A stretch of 64,000 nucleotides of DNA from Leuctra nigra (taxonomy: Eukaryota; Arthropoda; Insecta; Plecoptera; Leuctridae), in assembly GCA_934045905.1 (NCBI GenBank), contig OW203764.1:35009629-35073628 (forward strand). The letters are read 5' to 3'. Position 1 is the stretch's first letter. The number at the start of each line of letters is the position of its first letter. Made by a program: the position numbers and the translations under genes. Of the stretch, positions 24,201 through 34,848 are shown one piece after another. Below the pieces are notes generated by a model. It was not told the DNA's origin. It ran no database searches and saw nothing but the letters and a program-made list of their open reading frames with translations.

Positions 24201-26086
24201 CGCTATTGAGAAATGTATTGAGGACATTTAGGACTGTATTGAGGACATTGAGGACTGTATTGAGAACATGGAGGACTGTATTGATGACATTGAGGACTGT
24301 ATTGAGGACATTGAGACTGTATTGAGGACATTGAGACTGTATTGAGGACATTGAGGACTGTATTGAGGACATTGAGACTGTATTGAGGACATTGAGGACT
24401 GTATTGAGGACATTGAGGACTGTATTGATGACATTGAGGACTGTATTGAGGACATTGAGACTGTATTGAGGACATTGAGACTGTATTGAGGACATTGAGG
24501 ACTGTATTGAGAACATGGAGGACTGTATTGATGACATTGAGGACTGTATTGAGGACATTGAGACTGTATTGAGGACATTGAGACTGTATTGAGGACATTG
24601 AGGACTGTATTGAGGACATTTAGGACTGTATTGAGGACATTGAGGACTGTATTGAGAACATGGAGGACTGTATTGATGACATTGAGACTGTATTGAGGAC
24701 ATTGAGGACTGTATTGAGGACATTGAGGACTGTATTGATGACATTGAGGACTGTATTGAGGACATTGAGACTGTATTGAGGACATTGAGGACTGTATTGA
24801 GGACATTGAGGACTGTATTGAGGACATTGAGGACTGTATTGAGAACATGGAGGACTGTATTGATGACATTGAGGACTGTATTGAGGACATTGAGGACTGT
24901 ATTGAGAACATGGAGGACTGTATTGATGACATTGAAAACTGTATTGAGGCATTGAGAACTGTATTGAGCACATGGAGGACTGTATTGATGACATTGAGAC
25001 CTGTATTGAGCACATGGAGGACTGTATTGATGACATTGAGAACTGAGCACATTGAGCACATTGAGGATTGTATTGATGATATTGAGAACTGTATTGAGCA
25101 CATTGAGGATTGTATTGATGACATTGAGAACTGTATTGAGCACATTGAGGACTGTATTGATGGCAGTGAGAACTGTATTGAGCACATTGAGCGCATTGAG
25201 CACATTGAGGGTTGTATTGATGACATTGAAAACTGTATTGAGGCATTGAGAACTGTATTGAGCACATGGAGGACTGTATTGATGACATTGAGAACTGTAT
25301 TGAGCACATGGAGGACTGTATTGATGACATTGAGAACTGTATTGAGCACATTGAGGATTGTATTGATGACATTGAGAACTGTATTGAGCACATTGAGGAT
25401 TGTATTGATGACATTGAGAACTGTATTGAGCACATTGAGGACTGTATTGATGGCAGTGAGAACTGTATTGAGCACATTGAGCGCATTGAGCACATTGAGG
25501 GTTGTATTGATGACATTGAGAACTGTATTGAGCACATTGAGACTGTATTGAGGACACGGAGGACTGTATTGAGCACATTGAGACTGTATTGAGGACACGG
25601 AGGACTGTATTGAGGACATTGAGAACTGTATTGAGCACATTGAGGGTTGTATTGATGACATTGAGAACTGTATTGAGCACATTGAGACTGTATTGAGCAC
25701 ATTGAGGACTGTATTGATGACATTGTGAACTGTATTGAGCACATTGAGCGCATTGAGCACATTGAGCGTATTGATGACATTGAGAACTGTATTGAGCTCA
25801 TTGAGACTGTATTGAGAACATGGAGGACTGTATTGAGAACATGGAGGACTGTATAGAGAACATTGGGAACTGTAATATTCTCATTTAAAAAACTGTAATC
25901 TTTCTTTTCCTAAAATAAAAATCTTATAATGCTCAGAGCGAAGTTTTGCTTGATTTTAGAAACTCATAACCTATGCCAATCAAAAGGACGACGATTGAGT
26001 TTTTAAGTTGCAATCAGCCCCAATAATACCCCATTGTGATTATACTTACCAAATAACAGAGTGACAGAGACAGCGAATGACGTCAT
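12284..26086 (-). CDS. Lipase 2: secreted pancreatic-lipase-superfamily enzyme, complete, 7 exons
   Basis: Exons: 26050-26086, 20208-20340, 17653-17798, 16985-17236, 15662-15838, 14329-14503, 12284-12350. Phases match at every junction (1,2,1,1,1,2), giving 987 nt and 328 residues. The signal peptide [23 protein letters not shown] is split by intron 1. [17 protein letters not shown] follows, then [13 protein letters not shown] (oxyanion loop, exon 3). Exon 4 has DYNVIIVDW and the nucleophile elbow GHSIG (Ser about 167). Exon 5 starts LDPADW (catalytic Asp about 192) and has FVDVIHTN and GHVDFY.NGG. Exon 6 has [14 protein letters not shown] (catalytic His about 257) and GFYGWACP; exon 7 ends [10 protein letters not shown]. 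The Asp-His interval is shorter than in pancreatic lipase, as in insect phospholipase A1-like members, so the substrate class is open. Introns hold many repeats; intron 4 holds four extra copies of the exon 4 3' half. The triad supports an active enzyme. Confidence 0.85.
13001..14298. mobile_element. E3 palindromic foldback element, split by an E1 copy
   Basis: Left end GAAGAGTTTTTTAATCGAT at 13001 and right end ATCGATTAAAAAACTCTTC at 14298. With the E1 insertion (13283-14246) removed, about 330 bp form one long inverted repeat centred near 13165 (CAACAGATGTTTA...TAAACATCTG). The right end is 31 bp from lipase 2 exon 6. Confidence 0.7.
13283..14246 (-). mobile_element. E1 Helitron-like repeat inside an E3 palindrome, lipase 2 intron 6
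   Basis: CTAG end at 13283 and CGCTCGCTT at 14246. Comparison with the uninterrupted E3 text at 41003-41015 (TTTTGTTAACAATTAC) shows a clean insertion with no clear target duplication. It lies 83 bp from lipase 2 exon 6. Confidence 0.7.
14669..15210. mobile_element. E4 TTAA-bounded repeat, lipase 2 intron 5
   Basis: The right end AGCGCTAGTATCACCTTAA is the inverse of the TTAAGGTG start in the sister copy at 27902; the left end here is TTTAGGGTGCTGCAAGCGC. An internal inverted segment (GCGATACGATTGGAGAC / GTCTCCAATCGTATCGC) sits at about 14730 and 15002. The TTAA edge recalls piggyBac target sites, but no transposase is present. Confidence 0.5.
15398..15540. repeat. Inverted repeat in lipase 2 intron 5
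   Basis: GAAATCGTCCATGTTTACATT (15408) and its inverse (AATGTAAACATGGACGATTTC, ending about 15538) flank a CGGTTTCGTTTCGGTTTCG / CGAAACCGAAAC core. A small foldback of unknown origin. Confidence 0.65.
16433..17110 (-). repeat. 139-bp tandem array duplicating the 3' half and donor of lipase 2 exon 4
   Basis: Five units are present: the authentic exon 4 end plus four downstream copies in intron 4. Three copies are 139 bp and one is 130 bp; the short one lacks 9 bp in the GASD-coding part. Each unit encodes GLVTALHEA...[29 protein letters not shown] and ends at the same donor, CACGG|GTGAGTAC. Exon-final bases are at 16985, 16844, 16705, 16575 (approximate for the inner ones) and 16438. Reading on past the first donor gives [10 protein letters not shown] and a stop. 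The copies therefore cannot lengthen the enzyme, although each carries the catalytic serine motif. The unit edges share ACAGGAGGTCTGGT. Confidence 0.9.
18060..19190. other. Lipase 2 intron 2, left part
   Basis: Unannotated AT-rich sequence. No element ends and no exon beyond the rejected frame at 17937-18052. Confidence 0.4.
19202..20007. mobile_element. hAT-like element in lipase 2 intron 2
   Basis: Termini CAGGGGTTGGCAACC and GGTTGCCGACCCCTG are classic hAT ends. Flanks ATCTATAG and ATCTAGAG match at 7 of 8. It contains three roughly 95-bp tandem units (19340-19620) with TTGCCCCGCA. No transposase frame is seen. Confidence 0.85.
20398..21260 (-). mobile_element. E1 Helitron-like repeat, lipase 2 intron 1
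   Basis: CTAG end at 20398-20401, 57 bp upstream of the exon 2 acceptor of lipase 2. The other end, GGAGACGCTCGCTTCGCTCGCTCA, finishes at 21260. It includes a poly-A-like run at 21184-21205. Confidence 0.75.
21411..21812 (-). repeat. Four tandem 104-bp tRNA-like units
   Basis: GAGCTACTT recurs at 21451, 21555, 21659 and 21763, an exact 104-bp period. On the minus strand each unit has an A box (TAGCTCAGGTAGTAA) and, in the last three, a perfect B box (GGTTCGATTCC) with a pairing T stem. The anticodon arm is shortened, so these are tRNA-derived pseudogenes or SINE heads amplified in tandem. Confidence 0.65.
21840..23140. other. Lipase 2 intron 1, unannotated part
   Basis: CAATTCAATTCAATTC runs at 21920, several TGACGTC palindromes at 22110-22155, and no coding evidence. 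A similar TGACGTC-rich stretch with TTTTGTTCGGAAGAACGTCA lies at 855-945 inside a hAT-like element. Confidence 0.4.
23151..23762 (+). mobile_element. E1 Helitron-like repeat, opposite orientation
   Basis: It starts TGAGCGAGCGAAGCGAGCG and ends with the hairpin region CAACGCG...GCGTTTTCCTAG|T. About 612 bp, it shows the family's basic length. Confidence 0.75.
24205..25870. repeat. 20-21-bp minisatellite, 1.66 kb, in lipase 2 intron 1
   Basis: Units of the type TGTATTGAGGACATTGAGGAC alternate 20 and 21 bp, with GAGCACATTGAG and GAGAACATGGAG variants. Higher-order copies of about 295 bp are visible (GAAAACTGTATTGAGGCATTG at 24934 and 25229). Several frames stay open for hundreds of codons on both strands because the unit lacks stops; no coding signal beyond that. 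Confidence 0.9.
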
Positions 26087-26112
26087 GACTGCTGAAGAAT
26101 GAGATGCAGAGA

Positions 26113-26370
26113 ACTTGATGTGGGCTCACCTTTGGCCAACCACTCGTATTTATACAGTACCTACTCTATCAGTGCAGTATAGAAATTACTATTCACCATT
26201 ACTTGCTCATATCACTTAATTTTCGCTATTGTTTTAACTATGACTTTGTTTTAACTTTAAAAGTACTGAAAGTGTGATTATTTGGTATATTTGGCAATGC
26301 TATCTGTACGACGATAAGATTATTATATTTCAGAATCATTTGCATTTAACCACCTTAATAAACATTACCA
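26113..26370 (-). promoter_or_regulatory. Lipase 2 promoter: TATA box and conserved upstream block
   Basis: On the minus strand TATAAATA (26147-26154) lies about 60-70 bp upstream of the ATG at 26084-26086, a normal distance for TATA plus a short leader. A distal block around 26281-26345 contains GGCAATGCTATCT and, 4 bases further on, GACGATAAGATTATTATATTT. This is nearly the same as a block at 40536-40590, upstream of the mucin-like gene. GATAAG (26313-26318) fits a GATA-factor site. GATA factors drive midgut genes in insects, so shared gut expression is plausible, but that is inference. Confidence 0.6.
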
Positions 26371-26599
26371 ACTTGAATAATAAGCAACGTCAACCAGAAT
26401 ATTATAATATTACCTACAATAAAATAATATGTACCTAGACCTAGTATGAATGACGAGAAGTGATTTTAAATGCAGTGCATCCAGTGATGATTCGAGGAAT
26501 GTATTCCCCACCCCCGCGAGCACATAGTAAACATCATTTTATGATTTTTGCCTTATACTTGAAAGGAATGATACATTGTGGTTTAAATATATACTATAA

Positions 26600-27765
26600 C
26601 TAGGAAAACGCTCTGTGTAACGCGTTGATGAGCGAGCACGGATACGCGCAACACCTCGAACCGAAATTGTGTATATGGAAAATGTCATTAAAAGCCAATA
26701 ATTCTTGAATTTCGTCACATACTTGTATAAAAGTCTCAAAACATTCCTAAAATATTGGTCCCAATAACCTTGAAAAGTTATAAGTTTTTCTGATTGAACA
26801 ACCCTTGTTAATTTTCAAAAATCACAGGATCACATAAAAAAAAATATAACTGAGACCACTCATATAATAATTTAGTGTGTGTACACAATATCAGATCGGT
26901 CTGTTGAACGGTCATTAGATTCAATCAAATAAGCGACACGCGATGGAGCCACTTCTGGCAGGAAACTTTTTAGATGCACTTTTTTTATTTTGATATTCGT
27001 GTTTTCATAGGGCAGTGAAAAAGGAGAAACAAATGAAATTTAGATTTAGTTACAAGTTTACTCTTTCAGCAGTAACAAACAACTAAAGCAAATTTTATTT
27101 AATTTATTTACATAAATACACCCTTTATATTATCCTCCTTTATCCCCCTTATGGATAGTACCAAGGAATCCACCAGAGGTCAGTCGTGTTCCTTATTTTC
27201 TCGATACTCTAACTACCTTGGAGCTTGGAACTGAAGAGTCAAAGTTGCCGTGATCAATAATTTTCGAGAAATTTGACATCGAACACGCAAATTGTACGTA
27301 AAATGTCAATAGCTTTTGGATTTAAGCACAGATTAGTCTGAAAATTTTCAAAAATACAGATAATGTTGGTTCCAATGACCACGCAAAGTTTTAAATTGAT
27401 CAGTCAAACGGTTCTAGTTTAAATTTCAAAAAATCACTGGAGAGATGGGTTTAAATTTTAACCAATGGGAGGATTTGGCTGAAACTTTGTAAGATTGGGG
27501 ACAATGTTGGTCGTAATGACATGTCAAAATTTCAAATTGATCGGAACAACCAATCGAAAGATTTTTTTTTAATTTGAACCACTCACAGGATCCCGTTTAA
27601 AAACGATCCCAGGAGCCGCATCGCATAGAGTACGTTAGTATGTGTGCAAAATTTCAGATCGATTGGTAATTAGGTTGTGCGGCTTGACCTGGGCAGTGAA
27701 CACAAAAAAACACACAGAGAAAGTGCCATAAGAGTACCGTGGTGACGCTCGCTACGCTCGCTCAA
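26600..27765 (-). mobile_element. E1 Helitron-like repeat, upstream of lipase 2
   Basis: CTAG end at 26600-26603 and CGCTACGCTCGCTCA end at 27765. It is longer than other copies; 26970-27180 looks like an insertion without recognised ends. Confidence 0.65.
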
Positions 27766-27901
27766 AAATATGGAACGAAACGAATGAAAAACAAGTTGTG
27801 TAATTTTTAATTCAAGCAACATGTCATTTGGGATAATGGAGTTTCTACTCAAATCGATATTAAAATACTCAAAGAGTAATGTTGTCGATAAAAAGTATAG
27901 T

Positions 27902-28480
27902 TAAGGTGGTGCAGGCACTTTTTTTTGGATACGATTGGAGACAAAATGGGTTGACCAAATAATTTGAAATTTTAATCATGATTAGGTAAAAGACAAATTT
28001 ATGGTTATCACTTGGTACATTTATAATTTTTGCTTTGTTAATTAGTACTAATTCGTTGATTTTTGGTGAAAAATGGTCTAATTTCAAACCGTGAAAAGCA
28101 TTGAGTGAGAAGCTTGTCACCGTGACAAGAAAGTTATCATTTTATGAAATCCCACTCCTGGTTTGGTCTCCAATTGTATCAGAAATTTCATTGTTTTGCT
28201 CGGTTTTGTTGAATAACCGGCGCCTAATAGACCAATTCAGAAAATATCTGGGTGGCTCTGGGTTCTAGATAAATTCACATGCAGTTTGGTTTTCCATATA
28301 TCTATAAGTGTTTTACAACAATGGGTTACAATATGAATACACACTTGGAAAATCATACGGCATGTGAAATTCATTAGAATCCAGAGCCATCCAGATAATT
28401 TCTTAATTGCAAAAATGAAAAAGTGCTACTAATATACAATCAGAATGATCATTATAAACATCCAATGACATATAAAGCTA
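27902..28480. mobile_element. E4 TTAA-bounded repeat, second copy, with nested small MITE
   Basis: It starts TTAAGGTGGTGCAGGCAC and follows the 14669 copy to about 28460. A nested element of about 165 bp (28238-28402) has 40-bp inverted ends (ATCTGGGTGGCTCTGG / CCAGAGCCATCCAGAT). The distal end is lost in the TAATCATCC array. A third E4 end lies at 34322-34392, where the E2 hairpin abuts it. Confidence 0.5.
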
Positions 28481-28489
28481 TACTAGTAG

Positions 28490-29645
28490 CTAGCTGGTAG
28501 CGGCTACCTTCCCGCTAATCACCCGCTAATCACCCTACACTAATTCAATAAATATGTGTTAAATCATATTTTAATCATCCTGCAATCTAACTCCAATAAT
28601 CCATATCGTCATTTTCTATGTCATTATAATCATCTTCTAATCATCCCGTAATCACCACTAATCACCCTCAAATATTCATCAAAATAATAGACTAATAATC
28701 TTCTAATCATCCGACAAACTAACACCAATATTCCAAATAGTAATTTTCAATATGTAATCATAATCGTCCTCTAATCGTCCTGAAATCACCCGCTAATCAC
28801 CCGCTAATCACCCGCTAATCAACCTACACTAATACACAAAATATATTGTACATCATATTCTAATCATCCTTTAATTTAACACCTAAAAACCATATAGTAA
28901 TTTTCTCTATATTTTCATAATCATCCTCTAATCATCCCGTAATCACCCACTAATCACCCTAAAATATTCAAAAAAATCATAGTCGTATCATCTTCTAATC
29001 ATCCGCAAATCTAACTCTAATAATCCAAATGGTCATTTTCAATATGACATCATAATTATCCTCTAATCATCCTGAAATCACCCTCTAATCACCCTCTTAT
29101 CACCCTATACTAATCCTCAAAATATTAGTTTGATCATCTTCTAGTCATCCTGCAATCTAACTCCAATAATCATATAGTTATGTTCCATGTAATCATAATC
29201 ATCCTCTAATCATCCCGTAATCACCCACTAATCACCCTTACATATGCATCAATATCAAAGTCTAATCTTCTTCTAATCATCCTACAGTCTACGCCTATAT
29301 CAATATAGTGGTCCGCTATAATCTTGAAATAACGTCTAATTATCATTCAATCGCCCTTATATCAATTACCTACTTAACAGTAATCATCCATCAATCACCC
29401 TTAAGTTTATACTACAGTTACTCTTAAATCATCGAGTAATCATCCTTAGATCATCCTTCAATATTCTTTACATCATTCTCTAATAATCCGCTAATTATTC
29501 CGCAATCATCCATACAATCATTCCTTATTAAAACCATATTTATCTTAAAATCTTTTTTTATCTAATCACCCCATAATCATCCTTTAATCAACCAACAATC
29601 ATTTACTAATCATCCTCTTATCACACTCAAATCATTCACTAATCA
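28490..29645. repeat. Degenerate TAATCATCC/AATCACCC minisatellite
   Basis: About 1.15 kb is built of 9-11-bp units such as CTAATCATC and CTAATCACC, with imperfect 240-bp super-units marked by AACTCCAATAATCCA (28589, 29010, 29160). It has strong strand asymmetry (C-rich, G-poor). Confidence 0.85.
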
Positions 29646-30135
29646 TAAAATAATGAATTATAATCTTGTCAATAAATGTTGAGACTAAAAATGGAAAACT
29701 CGTATATACACACAATGTATTGCTGCCTTGTTTCTGCCCAATCCATCATGGCCGCCGTCGATTCAGACCGTCACGCGCTTTTACTACAGCCAGCATTGCC
29801 GATGAGCAGTCTAGTCCTACTAGTAGCTTTATATGTCATTGTAAACATCCTATCTAGTGGAGCGGTCGCTCCACGCCAGCCAAGTCGTACGGCGCGCGCA
29901 CACTCATTTAAAAAGGCTGGAGCAAACCCACTTTTACTGTAGGCATCAAAGTGACATTTTCGGCCTACTGGATCTTAGAATTGGGGAATCTCACATTGTT
30001 GCGAAATATCTTAATTTCGAGCTATGGCCCACCCTACAACATATACCAAATTTGGGAACAATAGGTTACGCCCTTTGCGAGCTAGAAGGCCGTGAAAACA
30101 GTGTTTTAGGGCGGTTTTCATAATAATAATAATCT

Positions 30136-30209
<74 letters not shown>

Positions 30210-30211
30210 AT
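30136..30211. repeat. (TAG)n microsatellite
   Basis: About 25 TAG units end at the target duplication of the hAT MITE at 30220. Confidence 0.9.
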
Positions 30212-30219
30212 AGTCTCCT

Positions 30220-30684
30220 CAGTGGCGGTTTGTGCATGAGGCAAGGGAGGCTGTGCCTCCCTAAATGAGGAGAAGAAAGGGATTGCATCGTATTTCACAA
30301 CTCTTAACTTCATATATAATTGTGTATATCATTTTAATTTAAAATTATATACAGATTAGTATTTTACTTTGACTGATTGGTTAAATTCGCCACGCCAATC
30401 CCCGACAATGACTGCGCGCGCGCTGCTGAATACACGTTGGATGTATACGCGGACTGCAAGGGAGGCAGAGCTGCTTACAGCCGCCGTGTAGCCTCTGATT
30501 CATACAGGCGAGGGGCAAGCGCGGGAGTGCGGGGTAGCGCAACGCATGCAGAGCTATGATGACGTCAGGGAGGCGGCGGACATGCCCGAGATGCTCCGAA
30601 GCTAACGACGAAGCTTTCTGCCCGCACCGCTCTGCCCGCGCGGGTTTCTGCCTCCCCACATTTTAAACCCACAAACCGCCACTG
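30220..30684. mobile_element. hAT-like MITE, perfect 8-bp target duplication
   Basis: 15-bp inverted ends CAGTGGCGGTTTGTG are flanked by AGTCTCCT at 30212-30219 and 30685-30692. It inserted next to a (TAG)n array inside an E2 copy. The interior is GC-rich, 465 bp, non-coding. Confidence 0.9.
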
Positions 30685-31057
30685 AGTCTCCTGGAATTCA
30701 AATCCGGTAAACAGGCCACAGCCTAAACGGCTTAACCGATTGATCTCACATTTTTACCACGTGTGCACTTTTGGCGTCTGATTTGCCCTCCCCCCCTTGA
30801 CTTTTTTGTGCCGCCATTTTGAAACCGGAAGTGACATCATATCTCGACAACGGCTAAACCGATTGGAACGAAAATAGCGCCAAACGATTCGGACGGTCAA
30901 CTTTATGGATTATCAATAGCAACAGACTAAAATTTATGTTAACGAAACCGGAAATGACGTCATGAAATTTGAAATACATCGATTGGCATTTCGGCAACAA
31001 ATTTGATCCGATTATTTTGATATTTATGAAACGTATATACTTTTGATATCTCATTTA

Positions 31058-33170
31058 TATATATATATATATATATATATTGCGAGTGATTTACAGCCGT
31101 GGCCGTGTCTCGCATCCTAGACGCCAGGAATCCTTGTCCCTCCATTCGTCCTCTTCCAGTTGATGACTTTCCATAGCCTCCTTAACCTCGGAGTGCCATT
31201 CCTTGGCCGGACGCCCTCTAAACCGTCGTCCAGGTGGCACCCACTCCCACATCCTCTGTGGCCACCTGTTCGCGTCCATCCTTCTCATATGCCCGTACCA
31301 CTTTAACCTTCGTTCTTCAATCTCTTGTACCACCGTGTCTTTCTTCTCCATCCTTTCTCTAATTTCCTCATTACGTATGTGCTGTAGCCGTGATACTCCA
31401 CAGCTCCTCCGCAGAAAATCCATCTCCGTTGCAAGAAGTCTTTCTTTATTTCTCTTTGTCAACTCCCATGCTTCGGACCCATAAGTGAGAAGACTCCTCA
31501 CTACTGCGTTATATATATTTTTTTTTGTTTTTTTATGTAGCTGCTCGGACCACAGCAAAGAATTTAACTTCTGAGTTGCCTGCTTTGCTTGCGCTATCCG
31601 ATTGTCAATTTCTCTCTTGCTGCTTCCATCCTCCCCTATAATGACCCCCAAGTACTTATACTCCCTGCAAGACTTCACCACTTTACCGTTAACATCAAGA
31701 TCACATCCCTTCCCTCCGACTACCAAATACTTAGTCTTTTCAAAATTTATCGTCAAACCCCATTTTCCATAGGTTTCGGTCAATTTCCTAAGCATGTAAT
31801 GGATATCGTCCATATCCTCGGCCAAAATCACTTGATCATCAGCGAATAAAAGTGTGTGTAAAAACTCTCCATTAACATCAATTCCCATTGGCCTACATTT
31901 TTCTTGCCATTCCTGAATTACTTTGTTGACATAAATTTTGAAGAGGGTTGGGGACAGACAACAACCCTGTCTTAAACCCTTCGTAATGCCGAATACATCC
32001 GATATCCTTTGCCCGACTTTCACCACACTCTCCTGGTCTTCATACATGTCCCTTATTGTGTCATAATACTTTCTATGGATCTGACTTGCTGCCAGTACTT
32101 CAAATAGTTGCTTTCTAGGAACAGTATCGTAAGCTTTTTCCAAGTCAATAAAGACCAGATGAGTCTCCATTCCTCGCGACTTTCTTTTCTCGATTAACTG
32201 CCGCAGTGAAAACACGTTGTCCATGCATGAGCGTCCTGCTGTAAATCCACTCTGCTCTTCTCCTATATCCACGTCATGCTCAATCCTTGTTTTTATGATC
32301 CGTCCATACAATCTACCGATCGAGGAGAGGACGCTAATTCCCCTGTAGTTCTGGCAATCCAATCTATTTCCTTTCTTAAAGATTGAACTGATGTAAGCCA
32401 GTTTCCATTCTCTTGGCACATTTTCTCCATATATCAAACATGCATTAAATATCTTGGCCAAGATCTGTATTACACCAAGGGGACCATGCTTCACCAACTC
32501 TATCGGTATATCTCCAGGACCTGCAGCTTTTCCATTTTTGGAGCCCTTGAGCGCGTCGTAGATTTCCTTCTCAGTAATTTTTGAGATTATAACCGCCTCT
32601 TCACCAATCGGCGTATTAATTCCGAGAGTTTCCTGCATGTGCTCCCTTCTATCCTCACGCAACATATTCTTGAAATACTCTCGCCAATCCTCCATTTTAA
32701 TCATTGGTAAATTAGCCTTATTCTGAGTATTTTGTCTCATGCTGTTAATCGTCTTCCAAGCCGCTCTTGCTCTTGTTCCCCCAATCATCATTTCTACTTC
32801 CGCACACTTCACATTCCATGCACTATTCTTTGCCGCCAGCACAGCCCTTTTCACTTCTCTATTTGCCCTGACATATTGTTTCCTATCTTCTGAGTCCTGC
32901 GTTGATAACCATTTGTTGTACAATTTTCTCTTTGTATCAACCAATTCCTCGACCTCAACGCTCCACCAATATTTTGTTTGTCTCTTCTGATCCTCTTCTC
33001 CTAATGCTTCGCTGGCAGCGTCATGAATTGCCTTCTTCAGTTGGTTGTAAATGTCCGCTGGACTACCATTGAACTCTTCACCCAGCTTATCAACTAACCT
33101 ACGTTTATATAAGTAGTCCACTGAAAAATCATGCAATAGTTCCAACTTATACTTAGTGCCAACCACGAGC
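31058..33170 (-). mobile_element. 5'-truncated RTE-type LINE
   Basis: The element is bounded by a 12-bp target duplication, ATATCTCATTTA (31046-31057 and 33171-33182). Its 3' end is a (TA)n tail at 31058-31080, following a very short 3' UTR. Short tandem 3' tails and tiny UTRs are typical of the RTE clade. The 5' side lacks the endonuclease domain. It inserted into an E2 repeat. Confidence 0.85.
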
Positions 33171-33172
33171 AT
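31091..33172 (-). pseudogene. Reverse transcriptase ORF of the truncated RTE-type LINE
   Basis: 693 codons are open. The reverse-transcriptase motifs run in order: NYRGISVLSSIGR (about 275), EEQSGFTAGRS (305), FIDLEKAYDTV (341), GLRQGCCLSP (399), LLFADDQVIL (441, catalytic FADD) and LTINFEKTKYLV. The C-terminal block RLKWYGHMRRMD...RRFRGRPAKEW is typical of RTE/BovB-like proteins. The N-terminal apurinic endonuclease is absent, and the apparent ATG is partly made by the target duplication. It is therefore a dead-on-arrival copy even though the frame is still open, which implies a fairly recent insertion. Confidence 0.85.
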
Positions 33173-33906
33173 ATCTCATTTAACTTGTTATAAAACCAAC
33201 CAGAAGCCGCCATTTTGAAACCGGAAGTGACATCATATCTCAATAACGGCTAAATAGATTTGAACGAAACCAGCGCAAAACAATTTAGACGGTCAACTTT
33301 ATGTATTATCATCAATAATATTTGTAGTTACCCATACCAAAACCGGAAATGACTTCACACTTTTTAAAAATCTCACAAATACACATTTTGATGCAATAAA
33401 TATACTATTTCAGACAGCTTATAATAAAATGTAATCATGTTTAAATTATAATTCAAGGAGTCAGTGATTTCAGCAGCCATTTAAAACCGGAAGAAACGCC
33501 ATATCTCGAAAACTAATTGACAGATCGGTATGAAACACGCGCGCAACGATCTATGGAATATGAACAGTCAAACTATAATGTTCCTATTTATGAGACCGAA
33601 AATGACGTCATTCAAATTTATTAATTATTATTATCCCCTCCTATACATTAAATACATATTCAGAAAGCTAAAAATGATACACATCATTTATAGTTATAAA
33701 TTCTATGAAGCAGCGCAGAAAGTTCAGCAGCCATTTTGACAACGGATATGTTGCCATATCTCGGACCTTGGTTGACCGATTGGAATGAAACCTTTGCTAT
33801 TCCTGATGAAAATAACCAAATTGTAAAGGGTGATTTTTTTTAAGGATTTAGTAATTGTTCATTTGATTGTCACAAGTTGTAAGAATAAACTAAAAAAAGG
33901 AGTGAT

Positions 33907-34316
33907 ATCCCCATAAAAAAACACTTCGTGTAAAAATACCAGCCAAGTCTCTTCAACTAAAAAAAAAATATGAAGTCAAAAATTCTGCACTGAAAAGCAG
34001 TGATATCAAAAAATTAGCCAAGTCAAAACTTTATTTGAAAATCAAAAAATACTTGGCGCATCGTTTTTTTTTTAGGGCGTTATAAGTGTACGAAGTATAT
34101 GGATATTTTATGTATATTTTATAGTTGGCCTATACTTCCAAGCTAATAGCTATATATATACACGATGCGCCAAGTATCTTTTGATTTTCAAATAAAGTTT
34201 TGACTTGGCTAATTTTTTGATATCACTGCTTTTCAGTGCAGAATTTTTAGATTTCATTTTTTTTTTAGTTGAAGAGACTTGGCTGGTATTTTTACACGAA
34301 GTGTTTTTTTTGGGGT
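33907..34316. repeat. Foldback hairpin of E2 copy 1
   Basis: The left arm (about 33907-34065) and right arm (about 34160-34316) are near-perfect inverses with a loop of about 95 bp. Markers: CACTTCGTG pairs with CACGAAGTG, and CCAGCCAAGTCTCTTC pairs with GAAGAGACTTGGCTGG. Confidence 0.85.
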
Positions 34317-34848
34317 CAAAGTTACACCCAATTATGAAACAATTTTTCTCTCTCAATTTTCTAAAACGGCCGAGCGCTTGTATCACCTTAAGTGATTCAA
34401 CAAGTGAATTAAGTTGAAAAGAAAATAAGATTTTTTTCCATTTTTGGGCGAAACATTATTTATTTAAACAACTGTTCCATGTAAAGTAGTATAGATATTT
34501 ATATTTGGATACCAAGCGTACAATTATCCATTACACAATCATAGGAGTGTACTCAAGGAATCCATTACACAATCATAGGAGTGTACTCAAGGAAGAGAGG
34601 TAGGTCTATACGTAAAATATAAAAGTTTGATTTGCAGTGCGTTTATTAATAACTTCACATCAACTTTACATCACAAAAATACAATAGGTACATCAAATTG
34701 TGGGCGAGTGTAAAATAAATCAAAGATTGTCAACAAAATTAAAATACAGCACTACATATCAAACAAAGATGTGCAAGTAAACCAGTGCATTTTACAAATC
34801 TATGTGCTTATCAAACATTAATTGACTGACATGAGTCACTAAACGGCT

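Larger units (their letters stand above)
29848..34316. mobile_element. E2 repeat, copy 1, interrupted by a hAT MITE and the RTE LINE
   Basis: It begins at CTAGTGGAGCGGTCGCTCCAC, a near-perfect 8-bp-stem palindrome, and runs parallel to 36690-38022. Modules with CATTTTGAAACCGGAAGTGAC and ATCTCGAAAACGGCTAAACCG recur (30810, 33215, 33480, 33730). It ends in a foldback hairpin (33907-34316). Without the insertions it is about 1.8 kb. Confidence 0.65.

Noticed and set aside
24184..25801. Frames of 393-510 codons on the minus strand and 234 on the plus strand
   Set aside because: By-products of a 20-21-bp minisatellite; open in several frames at once, with no non-repeat sequence.
34150..34386. Frames in the E2 hairpin (and the matching one at 37822-38396)
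   Set aside because: They arise from foldback arms and have no coding features.
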